Positions 1 to 11,285 of a stretch of DNA of 64,000 nt are shown piece by piece. Both the position numbers and the translations under genes were made by a program. Numbering within the stretch: the stretch's first letter is position 1; every line of letters starts with the position of its first letter. Location of the stretch: NCBI GenBank assembly GCA_023974075.1, contig CM043790.1, positions 4,210,023-4,274,022 of the forward strand. The letters run 5' to 3'. This DNA comes from Chaenocephalus aceratus (lineage: Eukaryota; Chordata; Actinopteri; Perciformes; Channichthyidae). The notes under the pieces were generated by a model. The model did not search any database, was not told the DNA's origin, and saw nothing but the letters and a program-made list of their open reading frames with translations.

Positions 1-1138
1 ATATTGATTGAGCATGTTATGCTCAAAGGAGGGAGTGTCATGATTATACAGATATGTTGATTTCAGTGACGTTGTAGTTAATGAATAATAACATGTAGTT
101 CATAATAGGTCTCATAACGACAAAAGGTATGCCGAAGCTTGGGCCTCCTCCAAGGAGGGAGTGGTCCAGTTTTAGATATTAGATGAATAGAAGTGATGAA
201 TATGTCAGAACTCTGAGTAATATTATCCAAGTTTTGTCTACACAGGCTAGGAAAGCTACAGAGATACCAGACGAGACACCAGAAGAGACTCCTGTTCGGC
301 CAGGTGATTGGTTGAGGGTGAAAGTTCACAAAAAGACAGTGAGCTGATCCTGGTGGACGGAACAGTGAGAAGTTGTAATGAACTTCACACGCGCTCCGGT
401 TTAAAGGTAAAGAAAAAGGAGCAAATTGACACCACCTCACACATTGTCACCTTTCACTGGCAACTTCCAGAACATTATTGGGAGTTAGGACTGATTTGGC
501 AGAGCTGGAACAAAACAATAAATAGAAATAAGATAAAGATAGAAACAGCTCAAAAGACAAATTGTCTATAGATTTGTATAGATTGTACACTAAAGTGAAA
601 ACTATTTTTTGTTTTACATCTGAAAAAGAGTCCAATTTTCGTATACGTTATTATAGTACTCATTATTTAAATTTTGTAACTGACACAACCATGGAGAAAA
701 TAGAGATGATGTCAAGAACAAAGCCCAAACCAATTGTGGGGTCCCCTAGGGATAAGAGTCAGAATAGCATTGTTGATTGTGCTCATTACACTTGGCACCC
801 TTTTGGTTGGATGAGGAGTACAATATCAAGTAAGACATGGATCCATTAGTTCCCTCATAGATAATGCTCCACATCACTAACAAAACTCCAGCTGTGTTTC
901 AGAGAGTTTCACTTATCCCCAGAGCCAAAAGATCAGCTGAGCCACAGGAGGAGGAGTTAGAAATACTCGGTCCCAAAGGTGAGGCGGTTACAATCAAGAT
1001 GATTCAACCCCCATATGTGCAGTTCTTGTATCAAATGATGAGATGGGTTTAAGTGATTGGGATATGTAAGTGATGGGGATTTACAGATTAGGGGAATCTC
1101 CAAATACACTGGATCCATGTTTTAGTCTGTGCCAGAAA
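1..1138 (+). mobile_element. Endogenous retrovirus interior: pol 3' end and following region (broken)
   Basis: This is the upstream remnant of a provirus whose LTR lies at 11286. In the plus frames around 260-480 a decayed integrase C-terminal region can be read. It has a GDW-x-RVKVHKK start and a later HHLTHC-like stretch, a layout typical of gamma/epsilon-type pol ends. In-frame stops and frame changes interrupt it; for example a TGA stands where a tryptophan is usual near 438. From about 560 to 1138 only short open stretches remain, at 562-849 and 864-1052. Their position fits env but no envelope hallmark is recognised. The provirus is cut at 1138/1139 by a DIRS element. The retroviral assignment rests on the integrase tail plus the LTR; the env assignment is only positional. 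The copy is non-functional. Confidence 0.5.
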
Positions 1139-1480
1139 CTATAGGTTACTTACGTAACCCCAGCCCTCAGAGTAACATGAAGTGAGATGTCTCACTATGG
1201 GATGCGCCTCATCGCGGAGCAAACAGAAGCATCAATCTCATTACGCCAATCCTGATTGGCTGGTGATCTTGACGTCAGCGTCAGGGGAAATCACCCCCTA
1301 TAAGTAGCTTGCGCCACAACGCATGCGTCATTCAAAATAAGCACCTCTTCTCGCTTCACCATAGCAAGGAGGGCCGTCTGGTGAGACATCTCACTTCATG
1401 TTACTCTGAGGACTGGGGTTACGTAAGTAACCTATAGTTCTCATTCATAACACTCCGTTCGATGTCTCACTATGGGATAT
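1139..1480. repeat. DIRS left terminal repeat and internal complementary region
   Basis: The stretch 1139-1202 (starting CTATAGGTTACTTACGTAAC) recurs inverted at about 1381-1437, ending GTAAGTAACCTATAG. Immediately after it, 1438-1478 (TTCTCATTCATAACACTCCG and on) is the inverse of the element's right edge at about 6124-6163. Between them 1186-1360 pairs with 5990-6135 as the long inverted terminal repeat. This is the DIRS arrangement used to template the circular DNA junction. Confidence 0.85.
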
Positions 1481-1531
1481 TGTAGCTCCCGTATTGCCAG
1501 ACGAGCTCGAAAATCACCGATCAACCAGAAT

Positions 1532-2804
1532 TTAACAGGTAGAGTCCCGACTCAACAAGGTGCCCAGCACTGCTCGGGCCACGCTTGGAGCGGAGACGTC
1601 TAGCCTGTAAAAGCGGACAAAAGTGAGCGGCGAGGACCAGCTCGCCGCTGCACAGATGTCTTGGATGGAAAGACCCTTGAACAAAGCCCAGGATGTAGCC
1701 AGGCCCCGAGTCGAGTGAGCACGCAGACCTGAAGGTGCTTGCAAATTCTGACTCGTATAGGCAATTGCCTCCACAATCCAGTGGGAGAGCCGTTGCTTAG
1801 TAAAGCAACGGCTCTCCCACTGGATTGTGGAGGCAACAGGCTTGCCCTTGTGAGGGTTAGCCCAGGACACGAAGAGTTGGTCATTAAGACGAAGCTCTTT
1901 TGATCTGACCATATATGTGTGTAAAGCCCGGACTGGACACAACAGATCCTGCTGCTGCTCCCCGGAGGAAACCAGCGGTGGAGGAAATGCCTCAATGTCA
2001 ATTGGGGTACACGAACCCAACCACCTTTGGTGTAAAGGCAGGGTTGGGCTTCAACAACACTCTCGTTTGCCCTGGGGCGAACTGAGTGCATGAGGGATGT
2101 ACAGACAGTGCATGAATATCGCTGACCCGCTTGGCGGATGCCAGGGCCAGTAACAGCACTGTCTTGAGTGACAGATGTTTCATGTCAGCTCCTTCCAGGG
2201 GTTCAAATGGGGTCATTCTGAGCCCATTTAAAACCACTGCCAGGTCCCATAAGGGCACCAGCGACCTGGAGACAGGGAGGAAGCCTGCGCGCTCCCTTCA
2301 TAAAACGGCAAACCAAAGGATGTTGGCTTAGCCGTCTTACCCTCAAAGCCCACATGGCATGCAGCAATAGCAGCCAGGTACACCTTGATCGTGGAGAAGA
2401 AAGCTCTGTGTTTATCGATCAAGTCCTGTAGAAATGATAAAATCACCCCGACAGGACATTGAAAAGAGATGTGTCCTTCTTGAAGGCACCACTCCTCAAA
2501 CACCCTCCACTTACAGTCGTAAAGAGACCTGGGTGGAGGAAGCTCTCGCACTCTGAATAGTGTTTATCACCTTCTGAGGGAGTCCCACTGTATTCAGATT
2601 GTACCACTCACGGGTCAGGCCCATAGTGCCCGGGGCCTCTGGACGTGGGTTGAAGGATCGCCCCCCCACGCCTGAGACAATCTGTCCCTGCGTGGTGGGG
2701 GCTGCCATGGCTGCCTGCACAACAGCTGATATATCTCCGCCAGTCTGTACGTTGCGGGCTAGGGCGGGAAACATCAGAGTAAGTGTGTGGCGTTGCTCTT
2801 TCAC
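1532..2804 (-). pseudogene. DIRS tyrosine recombinase (YR), frameshifted
   Basis: Read leftwards, the product starts near 2804, then passes through frames at 2551-2228, 2258-1998 and 2020-1532. The N-terminal part contains YNLNTVGLPQKVINTIQSAR and CKWRVFEEWC, typical of the DIRS recombinase arm-binding region. The first catalytic arginine lies in ASAKRVSDIHAL. The C-terminal box reads LRAHSTRGLATSW, giving the H-x-x-R pair, and is followed by ASWSSP and FVRFYRLDV with the nucleophilic tyrosine. The enzyme would integrate circular element DNA. At least two frame changes (near 2240 and 2010) break this copy. A short inverted repeat at about 1783-1835, with the two arms abutting, disturbs the middle and may be a small rearrangement. 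Family assignment is firm; activity is not expected. Confidence 0.85.
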
Positions 2805-2904
2805 TCTGGCCAGCGTTGGGGGTAACAGAGCCAGGGGTGGGAACGCGTACAGAGGACCCGGAGGTCAATCGTGTACGAGTGCGTCCCCGCCTAACAGTGT
2901 GTTT

Positions 2905-3430
2905 AAATCGACAGCTGTCATTGAGCATTTTTTCTTTATGAGAACAGATTTAACGCGGATCCGCCGTAACGCACCCACAGTGGACTCACGATCCTTGGAT
3001 GAGGAGTCCAGTCTGCATAGAGTGGCGCACCTCTGGACAGTAGTTCTGTCCCGAGGTGCATCCCTCTCGGTACCTGTGTCGCTCTCAGAGAGAGGAGACG
3101 TCTGCCGCTCCAAGGGATCAGTTTGTGTGCCAGTGTGTGTGACTGGAGACAACGCAACCTCCCTTGGCGGTTCATACACGATATCGTGTTGTCTGTCCTC
3201 ACGAGGACATGGTGTCCTCTGAGAGAAGGCAGGAAGCGTTTTAGGGTGGGGAAAACCGCTAAAAGCTCCAGGTAATTTACGTGCGCTCGCTGGAGATCTC
3301 TGCTCTAGAGAACTCTCACCGGGCGACCCTCGTAAATACCCTATCAGCCTGTCTGACATGCGTCCGTGGTGACCACCTTCCGTGAAAGGACAGCACCCAT
3401 AGGCGCGTCCCGCACTAGAAAAGTCGGGTG
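2905..3430 (-). pseudogene. DIRS RNase H remnant (reverse transcriptase mostly deleted)
   Basis: The minus-strand frame at 3202-2936 contains SLQSHTLAHKLIPWSGRRLL, SLRATQVPRG and LLSRGAPLYADWTPHP, the familiar end of a DIRS RNase H domain. Further upstream, around 3420-3360, a VLSRKVVTTDA-like stretch marks the start of the same domain, with stops between. The catalytic fingers and palm of the reverse transcriptase should lie between this and gag. Only about 0.5 kb separates them, and much of that is the 45-bp tandem repeat, so the polymerase core is absent. This makes the element dependent on related full copies, or dead. Confidence 0.7.
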
Positions 3431-3501
3431 TAGTGCCACTACGCATTACATAATAAACCAATACTCTCTGCACGCCGTGGCGCGCGGGGTTTAGTTTTAT
3501 T

Positions 3502-3715
3502 ATGCGTGTGACGGTGGCACCTTCACAGCTCCAGCCGGCACTGCGCCTGCGCGTGTCGGTGGTGCCTTTACAGCTCCAGCCGGCACAGCGCATGCGTGTG
3601 GCGGTGGAGCCCTTACGGCCCCAGCCGGCACTGCGCATGCGCGTGACGGTGGTGCCCCTAAAGCCCCAGCCGGCACTGCACGTGCGTGTGGCGGTGGTGC
3701 CTTCACAGACCCGTC
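3502..3715. repeat. 45-bp minisatellite inside the DIRS element, about 4.7 copies
   Basis: The unit begins GCGTGTGACGGTGGCACC and carries CTCCAGCCGGCA in its middle; copies start near 3503, 3549, 3594, 3639 and 3684. Units differ by a few substitutions (GTGACGG / GTGTCGG / GTGGCGG). Because the unit length is a multiple of three and contains no stops, it reads through in several frames on both strands. The resulting open frames look repetitive and are not a gene. It replaces the position where reverse transcriptase should be. Confidence 0.9.
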
Positions 3716-3983
3716 AATAATCCGCCTTTTGAGAGATGCCGTAGCTGCTCTCAAAAGGGGAAGAATTGGCGGGCTTGTTTATTGGTTTTATTGATTTTCT
3801 TTTCATTTTTTTGAGCTGCGCCCTCGGCCTGAAGCCTGGATGCGTCAGCGGCAAATGTTTTATGACAGAAGAATCAATCAGCATGTGACATGTGTTTGTG
3901 CGGACTTGAGGATGGTGTTTAGGCATCTCTCGAGGCGGCGGGAACACAGTCACGGAGGGGAGAAGGAGGGGCTGTCACGCCGC

Positions 3984-5526
3984 TCACTTCTTCTTCCTCG
4001 ACTGCTGGCTGAAATTCTGGGTTGGCTGAGCCTGAGCTGCAGCCGGAACCGGAGATTTTCTCGGCCAACTTGCCCTTGTCTCCAGCCTGGGCTGGGGACT
4101 CGGGGTGGGCTGCGACCTCTGCTTGACCGGTGCTTTGAACCGGGCAGAGTTCGCTTGGGTGAAGGACTGCTGCTGCGAGGGCAGCGGCTGGACCCTTCGA
4201 GGGAGGCAGAGGTGGAGTGCCTCGTCCTCCTTCTTCTTTGTCTCGCACCTCCTTTGCATGGAGGCGAGAGCGGAGCCAAAAATTCCCTCGGGAACGATGG
4301 GCATATCCAGCACATCTTCCCTTTCTCGGTCAGGGAGGTTGGTGAGGTTGAGCCATATCGCTCTTTCCTGCACCACCATGATCCCCATGACTTTGCCCGT
4401 GGCCTGGACGGCGCAGCGCTGGACACGGAGGCAAATGTCCGTGACCGCTCCCATCTCGTCCAGAGTGGCTGCTCCCGGGCTACCCAACAGGTCCTCGCAG
4501 AGCTCCGCTGGGTAGGCGGTTAGCAGCGAGGACACGTTCAGGGCCCTGGCGGACAGCGCTGCAGCTTTATAGGACTTTTCAGTCATTGTGGACTGAAAGC
4601 GGTCCGCCTTTGCTGGCAGCGTTGGGTTCCTGCTCGGTGAGGGGCCCACCTTGGCGGTATGCGGAGCAGGCCGAGCCTCTCCATTCCATTGCAATCCAGG
4701 GAGGAGGCACACTGGATTGGGACCTTGTTGCTGAAGGGCCGGTCCTCTCCACGAGACCGACACTTCATCCAACATTTCCGGAAACACCGGGAGGAGTTGC
4801 CTCCCTTTGCCCGCTGTTTAGCGGGACCTGGAGGTCTCCTTGGCCATTTCAGGCCAATGAACGTTGAGTCTGACCGCAGCGCGTTTGCACACGGCCTGCA
4901 GGTCCATGCTCAGACCGGGCGAAGCTGGTGTGCTGTCGCCCGGGAGAGCAGCCCTCGCTCCAGGCTTTGCAGCCTGAGCCGATGACATGAAGGTGTCCTC
5001 TTCTTGGTCATCCGACTCGGACAGGAGGAACGCCAGGGCGTCCCCCTCCTCGTCCTCCTCATAGTCCAACTCGAGGACATCCTCCGCGGGTGAGACCATG
5101 GTGAGGTCTAACCGGGAGCCCCAGCTTGGTAAAGTGTCTTGTCGTCACCGGGTCCCGGCCTGTCCGGGCGCGGGATTCCGGTTCTGAGGCCATCGCTGAC
5201 AATGAGCCCAGACCGACACGGAGAGGGGTTTGCTCTCTGTGGCAGATGCCCCCGTGTCTTGACTGCCGGCCGGCGGGTCCATGGACATCGGGGGGTCCTG
5301 TTCCGACAGGCTAGCTTGTCTCGCTAGCCGTCGGCGGAGGCTCTTGACAGTGAAGCGGACACAATGTCCGCATGAGCCGGGGTTGTCGATAGCGCCTCGG
5401 GCGTGTTCCAGCCTGAGGCAGGACGAACAGACCTGGTGTGTGTCTGTGCCGAGATCTTCAACCCGCAGCAGCAGAGTCGAGCCACCGAGTCCCTGACTCT
5501 CTGGTGTGAGGGAGAGGGGCGTCCAT
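3984..5526 (-). pseudogene. DIRS gag-like protein, frameshifted
   Basis: Translation would begin at the ATG on 5526-5524. An N-terminal segment with paired cysteines follows (best seen in the duplicate at 7798-7592 as C-x2-C spaced motifs), then a very acidic segment in the frame 5099-4818 (ELDYEEDEEGDALAFLLSE). The long frame 4787-3984 ends in a basic, proline- and glutamine-rich tail, QQSRKKK. This matches the order in fish DIRS gag proteins, which are thought to package element RNA. Frame changes near 5330-5450 and 4800 break it. Several breaks fall at homopolymers, so some could be sequence errors rather than true lesions. Confidence 0.7.
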
Positions 5527-5989
5527 CTTTGTCGCCTCGTGGCGTGGAGAGGGCCCGCTCTCGACAGGTGGGACGGGAAAAAAAGGTATTACCCCCCTTG
5601 TCCTTAATCCGGGGAAAGAGGACGGTGTGGGGTCTTTTAATCCGGAGAATACTGACTGGTGTGGCAGTATGCTCCTCTTTTAATCCTTTTTCCCCTCCGT
5701 GGGGAAGAGAAAAGAAAAAACTTCCTCGCTACCGTGGTGTAGGTAGAGAGGGGGCGAGCTAGCAACAGGTGTGTTGCTAGCTTGAAAAAATCGGACCTAC
5801 CTTACTTTCCCGAGGAGAGAAGGGCGAGGTCGATTTGAATACTAACAGCGTTAGTACTACCGTCTTCCTGCGAAGCAGAAGGAGTAGCCGGCGAGCGCCC
5901 GTCGACCGAAATGGGTATTTGGGTTCAGTCTGTGGACAGTGAAGCTTGCCCGGCTACTGTAGAGATGTGCTCTGAAGCGAGAAGAGGTG

Positions 5990-6163
5990 TTTGAATGACG
6001 CATGCGTTGTGGCGCAAGCTACTTATAGGGGGTGATTTCCCCTGACGCTGACGTCAAGATCACCAGCCAATCAAGATTGGCGTATGAGATTGATGCTTCT
6101 GTTTGCTCCGCGATGAGGCGCATCCCATAGTGAGACATCGAACGGAGTGTTATGAATGAGAAC
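5990..6163. repeat. DIRS right inverted terminal repeat
   Basis: TTGAATGACGCATGCGTTGT through the block ending ATGAATGAGAA is the inverse of about 1186-1360 plus the second half of the internal complementary region. It contains the sequence TATAGGGGGTGATTTCC shared with the left copy. It forms the transcription-start side of the minus-strand element. A second copy is at about 8258-8430 within the tandem duplication. Confidence 0.83.
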
Positions 6164-6762
6164 ACCCCCTGTTAAGTTTATGGACAACCGACCGGTGACC
6201 TGAGCACAATTATTGAAAATTATTACAGTAGAAACAGGCTACTAACCCACAAGTACAGCTTTGTACGTACAAACTCTATGAACAAATTCCCCAGCAGTTT
6301 TGTGGCAAACATTGCAGATATGTCCAGTCACAAAAGTTACTTATGTTCTAAATAACATTGAGATTTAAAGTGATGGAAATATGGGGAGGTTATTTATAGT
6401 GTGTGAAATATTGTGGTGCTTGAACATTAGGTATTTTTTAATTTATAGAAGAAAATGGTTCCTGAAAGAGTTTATTTGGAGTAGCCATGTTACAGTGAGT
6501 GGAAACAATGTTTAGGGATATGGCACAACCATTAGTAGACATTAATTGGGTTTAGATGACATTTAACATCTAAGACAGAGAGTAAGATTAGGAAAATAGA
6601 GTGGAAAGGATTGGATATATTTTACCTCAGGTGTGTTAGAATTAGCTATAATGGTAGGTAATGCCGTTCCGAGATCTCTCTCTCCTCTCTCTCTCCTCTC
6701 TCTCTCTTCTCTCTGCCTGTCAGACTGCTACGACCCATCTTCAGACAAATGACCTCACCACA

Positions 6763-6842
6763 GGGGACTCCTCCTCCTCCCCCTCCTCCTCCCCCTCTTC
6801 CTCCTCCTCCTCCTCCTCCTCCTCCTCCTCCTCCTCCTCCAT
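6763..6842. repeat. (TCC)n microsatellite with flanking (TC)n
   Basis: A run of CTCCTCCTCC with a few CCC interruptions, preceded at about 6676-6715 by CTCTCT-rich sequence. It creates polyproline, polyserine and polyglutamate or polyglycine frames on both strands that should not be taken as genes. Confidence 0.95.
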
Positions 6843-7499
6843 CAAACAGACAGAGAACCCGAGCTGAAACCAACAACCACCTGAGGCCAGAACCAGCTCC
6901 ACCTGAGGCATCCAGAACCAAACCAGCATGCTGACAAAGAGGCAAACTCATCGGTCCCTCAATCAGGACACGAAGTTCCAAACTGAGCCACGAGATTTGG
7001 CACAAGAGCAGAGTGTGGGACATGAGAGTGGAATACGCCCTCCATGCAACAGCGTAGAGACTGAAAGGAGGAGATGAAATGCAAAGCAGTTGGCCACTGG
7101 AAAGAGTTACAGCGGGAGGATCCAAGAGCGGATGGACTAGGAGAAGACAGGACGGAGGAAGAGGACAGAACCAGAGGAGTTGGCATGGGCCAGCAGAACC
7201 TGAGGGGGTCGTGGCTTGACAACCAGAGGGGGAGAGAAGGAACACGGAGTGAGTGAGTTTACACATAAACACACTTATTAGAAAATAATCCTAAAAACAC
7301 ACTGAGGGGTAGAACATATTATTCAATCTTTTCATCATATACACAAATTATTCTTATAGAGATTCTTATTCATGTGAGAATTTGGGAAGATTTAATTTGT
7401 TACAATATAGATGGCTGGCAAATCATTATTTGAATGGAAAATGTTTAAAGGTAGAGCTAGTACCAAGCCAAAGAAAGTATTCCAATCTAGAGTATTGAT

Positions 7500-8939
7500 G
7501 CTCTCTGTGGCAGATGCCCCCGTGTCTTGACTGCCGGCCGGCGGGTCCATGGACATCGGGGGGTCCTGTTCCGACAGGCTAGCTTGTCTCGCTAGCCGTC
7601 GGCGGAGGCTCTTGACAGTGGAAGCGGACACAATGTCCGCATGAGCCGGGGTTTGTCGATAGCGCCTCGGGCGTGTTCCAGCCTGAGGCAGGACGAACAG
7701 ACCTGGTGTGTGTCTGTGCCCGAGATCTTCAACCCGCAGCAGCAGAGTCGAGCCACCGAGTCCCTGACTCCTCTGGTGTGAGGGAGAGGGGCGTCCATCT
7801 TTGTCGCCTCGTGGCGTGGAGAGGGCCCGCTCTCGACAGGTGGGACGGGAAAAAAAGGTATTACCCCCTTGTCCTTAATCCGGGGAAAGAGGACGGTGTG
7901 GGTCTTTTAATCCGGAGAATACTGACTGGTGTGGCAGTATGCTCCTCTTTTAATCCTTTTCCCCTCCGTGGGGAAGAGAAAAGAAAAAACTTCCTCGCTA
8001 CCGTGGTGTAGGTAGAGAGGGGGCGAGCTAGCAACAGGTGTGTTGCTAGCTTGAAAAAATCGGACCTACCTTACTTTCCCGAGGAGAGAAGGGCGAGGTC
8101 GATTTGAATACTAACAGCGTTAGTACTACCGTCTTCCTGCGAAGCAGAAGGAGTAGCCGGCGAGCGCCCGTCGACCGAAATGGGTATTTGGGTTCAGTCT
8201 GTGGACAGTGAAGCTTGCCCGGCTACTGTAGAGATGTGCTCTGAAGCGAGAAGAGGTGTTTGAATGACGCATGCGTTGTGGCGCAAGCTACTTATAGGGG
8301 GTGATTTCCCCTGACGCTGACGTCAAGATCACCAGCCAATCAAGATTGGCGTAATGAGATTGATGCTTCTGTTTGCTCCGCGATGAGGCGCATCCATAGT
8401 GAGACATCGAACGGAGTGTTATGAATGAGAACACCCCCTGTTAAGTTTATGGACAACCGACCGGTGACCTGAGCACAATTATTGAAAATTATTACAGTAG
8501 AAACAGGCTACTAACCCACAAGTACAGCTTTGTACGTACAAACTCTATGAACCAAAATTCCCCAGCAGTTTGTGGCAACATTGCAGATATGTCCAGTCAC
8601 AAAAGTTACTTATGTTCTAAATAACATTGAGATTTAAAGTGATGGAAAATATGGGGAGGTTATTTTATAGTGTGTGAAATATGTGGTGCTTGAAACATGT
8701 AGGTATTTTTAATTTATAGAAGAAAATGGTTTCCTGAAAGAGTTATTTGGAGTAGCCATGTTACAGTGAGTGGAAACAATGTTTAGGGATATGGCACAAC
8801 CATTAGTAGACATTAATTGGGTTTAGATGACATTTAACATCTAAGACAGATAGTAAGATTAGGAAAATAGAGTGGAAAGGATTGGATATATTTTACCTCA
8901 GTGTGTTAGAATTAGCTATAATGTAGGTAATGCGTTCCG

Positions 8940-8981
<42 letters not shown>

Positions 8982-9773
8982 GTCAGACTGCTACGACCCC
9001 ATCTTCAGACAAATGACCTCACCACAGGGGACTCCTCCTCCTCCCCCTCCTCCTCCTCCTCCTCCTCCTCCTCCTCTCCTCCTCCTCCTCCTCCTCCTCC
9101 TCCTCCTCCTCCATCAAACAGACAGAGAACCCGAGCTGAACCAACAACCACCTGAGGCATCCAGAAACCAGCTCCACCTGAGGCATCCAGAACCAAACCA
9201 GCATGCTGACAAAGAGGCAAACTCATCGGTCCCTCAATCAGGACACGAAGTTCCAAACTGAGCCACGAGATTTGGCACAAGAGCAGAGTGTGGACATGAG
9301 AGTGGAATACGCCCTCCATGCAACAGCGTAGAGACTGAAAAGGAGGAGATGAAATGCAAAGCAGTTGGGCCACTGGAAAGAGTTACAGCGGGAGGATCCA
9401 AGAGCGGATGGACTGAGGAGAAGACAGGACGGAGGAGAGGACAGAACCAGAGGAGTTGGCATGGGCCAGCAGAACCTGAGGGGGTCGTGGCTTGACAACC
9501 AGAGGGGGAGAGAAGGAACACGGGAGTGAGTGAGTTTACACATAAACACACTTATTAGAAAATAATCCTAAAAACACACTGAGGGTAGAACATATTATTC
9601 AATCTTTTCATCATATACACAAATTATTCTTATAGAGATTCTTATTCATGTGAGAATTTGGGGAAGATTTAATTTGTTACAATATAGATGGCTGGCAAAT
9701 CATTATTTGAATGGAAAATGTTAAAGGTAGAGCTAGTACCAAGCCAAAGAAAGTATTCCAATCTAGAGTATTG
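7500..9773. repeat. Tandem duplication, second unit (2,274 bp)
   Basis: A full repeat of 5229-7499, including the DIRS 5' end (7500-8430), the retroviral flank and the TCC microsatellite. Differences from the first unit are nearly all gains or losses of one base in short homopolymers. For example, a run of C, A or T is one longer in one copy around 6287/8553, 6375/8648, 6426/8700 and 6440/8715. After 9773 single-copy sequence (TCTCCATTGTAGCATGGATA) continues. Confidence 0.93.
8942..9113. repeat. (TC)n and (TCC)n microsatellites, second unit
   Basis: Counterpart of the first-unit microsatellite: a pure TC run at about 8942-8977 and TCC runs at about 9030-9113. Array lengths differ from the first unit, as usual for such repeats. 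Confidence 0.93.
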
Positions 9774-11285
9774 ATGTCTCCATTGTAGCATGGATATTAC
9801 CATAGGAGAACTGTTAAGGTGGAAACAACATTTGTTTGTCGTCCAAGATGTAGAGTTTTAAAAAGACACTAGGCAAAGAGCGATTTGAAGATTTTAATTT
9901 TGAAAAACTAGTATAATTGGGAGTAATACATGCGGGGGCCTTGGATCACTCATTTTAATGGTGCATATTTTCGACAACAAATATCGTTCAGGGAGAAGGG
10001 GTCGCTCAACCCACCCTGCAGATGTTTTAAATCTTACTTGCAGCTTCAGAGGGAGCGCACGGCACCAGAGTATGAGTTTTAAAAGACAAGTGCCACCAGC
10101 TCCTAATGCTCATCCATTTAATCAGTGATGACCTGACATTTAGAGATGTCATTTAAAAGGAGAAACATATCTGCCATGAGTGAAAATTCCTGAATTGAAC
10201 TACAAACCATTCAATACAAATACTACAAATGACTTCTGCTTTTAAAATCCTTGTTAAAGGAGGGGAGTAATTATCACATGCTCGGGCACCCAAGGTTCCA
10301 CACACTGTTAAAGGGGTTAGCATAGTTATTTAAGTGGACCAGAATTGAAAATAAATTAGTATAATGCGTTAGTGATATTCCACCGGTTTTCACACCATTT
10401 CAGGGACTTTATCACTGCATTGATTGATCACGACGGCCTCTTCTAGAGAACATATTACTTTCATACCTTAAATGGTATGAAAGGAGGGAGGGTACATTTC
10501 TCATGAGGAGACGGTTACAAATTGCTAGTAGAACAGGACGATCCACCCCCATATACAGATGTTGATGAAAATGATGGTTTAGTTTGAATGATGTTAAATG
10601 ATATCGATGTTCAGAGATGAGGTTGTTCAATGAATGTCCAGCCGATGTGATTCTTTAAATGATGAAATCATGTGAAGAAGTGAGCAAAATACAATGCTAA
10701 AATGGAGTGAATCCATTTGAATTTACTTATACTATTACAAGATAGTGTATTTTATTTCAATTTACTCTATACTATTCCAAGATAGTGTATTTTTATTTTT
10801 ATTATTACTCTACTATTCAAAGATAGTGTATTTTTTTTTGTATTATTACATTATACTGGTCCAAGATAGTTTATTTCATTTTTATTATTTTTCACTGTTC
10901 TATATGGTAGATTTCATGTATTTTAGAATCATTACTATTCTAAAATGGGTCGTTTCTTTTCACTTTGTAAAAAACAAGTGCCTTAACACTGAGCGTGGTA
11001 TGAGAACGGTTTCTGTGAAAGGAGAGAGGAAGAAATGTTCTGATACCAAGCCATTGCTGCTATTTTGAAGAACCATATTGAATGTTAACACTAGAAGTTA
11101 TGCACAAGGGAAAACTTTTATGTTTGAACAGTCAAAGTATTTTTGTATTTTTGTAAAGTTGAGGATATTCGAACCATTCCATTTGATTGTATGTTTTTGA
11201 TATGAGTTATGTACTATGCAGAGTTCAGATGAAGAACTCATTGATTTCAGTATTATACACACCTTTTAGGTGTGTAAGGAGGGAC
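9774..11285 (+). mobile_element. Retroviral 3' interior without recognisable coding
   Basis: This segment lies between the duplicated block and the LTR and should hold the last part of env and the 3' untranslated region of the provirus. No frame longer than about 70 codons on either strand looks real. It contains a roughly 41-bp tandem repeat at 10724-10905. It ends with a purine tract (GTGTGTAAGGAGGGAC) directly before the LTR, in the position of the polypurine tract that primes plus-strand synthesis. Assignment rests on position and on this tract. Confidence 0.45.
10724..10905. repeat. AT-rich tandem repeat, unit about 41 bp, 4 copies
   Basis: Each unit carries ACTATTCCAAGATAGTGTAT (with small changes) followed by a T-rich spacer. 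Copies start near 10729, 10770, 10813 and 10852, and a degenerate fifth may follow at 10930. The frame open across it on the plus strand is a product of the repeat. Confidence 0.8.

Larger units (their letters stand above)
1139..6163 (-). mobile_element. DIRS-type tyrosine-recombinase retroelement, defective
   Basis: In DIRS order on the minus strand the element carries gag (5526-3984), an RNase H remnant (about 3430-2905) and a tyrosine recombinase (2804-1532). Inverted terminal repeats lie at about 1186-1360 and 5990-6135. An internal complementary region at about 1381-1480 has one half matching the left edge (1139-1202, inverted) and the other half matching the right edge (6124-6163, inverted). 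That arrangement is diagnostic of DIRS elements, which replicate through a circular intermediate and integrate with a recombinase rather than an integrase. No target duplication is seen, as expected. Most of the reverse transcriptase between gag and RNase H is missing and a minisatellite stands there, so this copy cannot move by itself. It is inserted in the retroviral remnant. Confidence 0.87.
5229..7499. repeat. Tandem duplication, first unit (2,271 bp)
   Basis: The unit starts at the GCTCTCTGTGGCAGATGCCC junction inside DIRS gag and ends at GAGTATTGATG. It contains the DIRS 5' part (to 6163) and about 1.3 kb of retroviral flank. The same sequence restarts directly at 7500. The flank part carries a pyrimidine-rich microsatellite and no gene. 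On the minus strand of the flank, open frames are only by-products of the TCC repeat. Confidence 0.93.

Noticed and set aside
2865..3638. 257-codon minus frame and 207-codon plus frame in the DIRS element
   Set aside because: They run through the 45-bp array and out-of-frame recombinase/RNase H sequence; the true DIRS frames explain the region.
3840..4523. 227-codon plus-strand frame
   Set aside because: It is the shadow of the DIRS gag frame on the opposite strand.
6661..6934. Proline-, serine- and glutamate-rich open frames on both strands (also at 9005-9261)
   Set aside because: They are produced by the TCC and TC microsatellites and differ in frame between the two duplicated copies.
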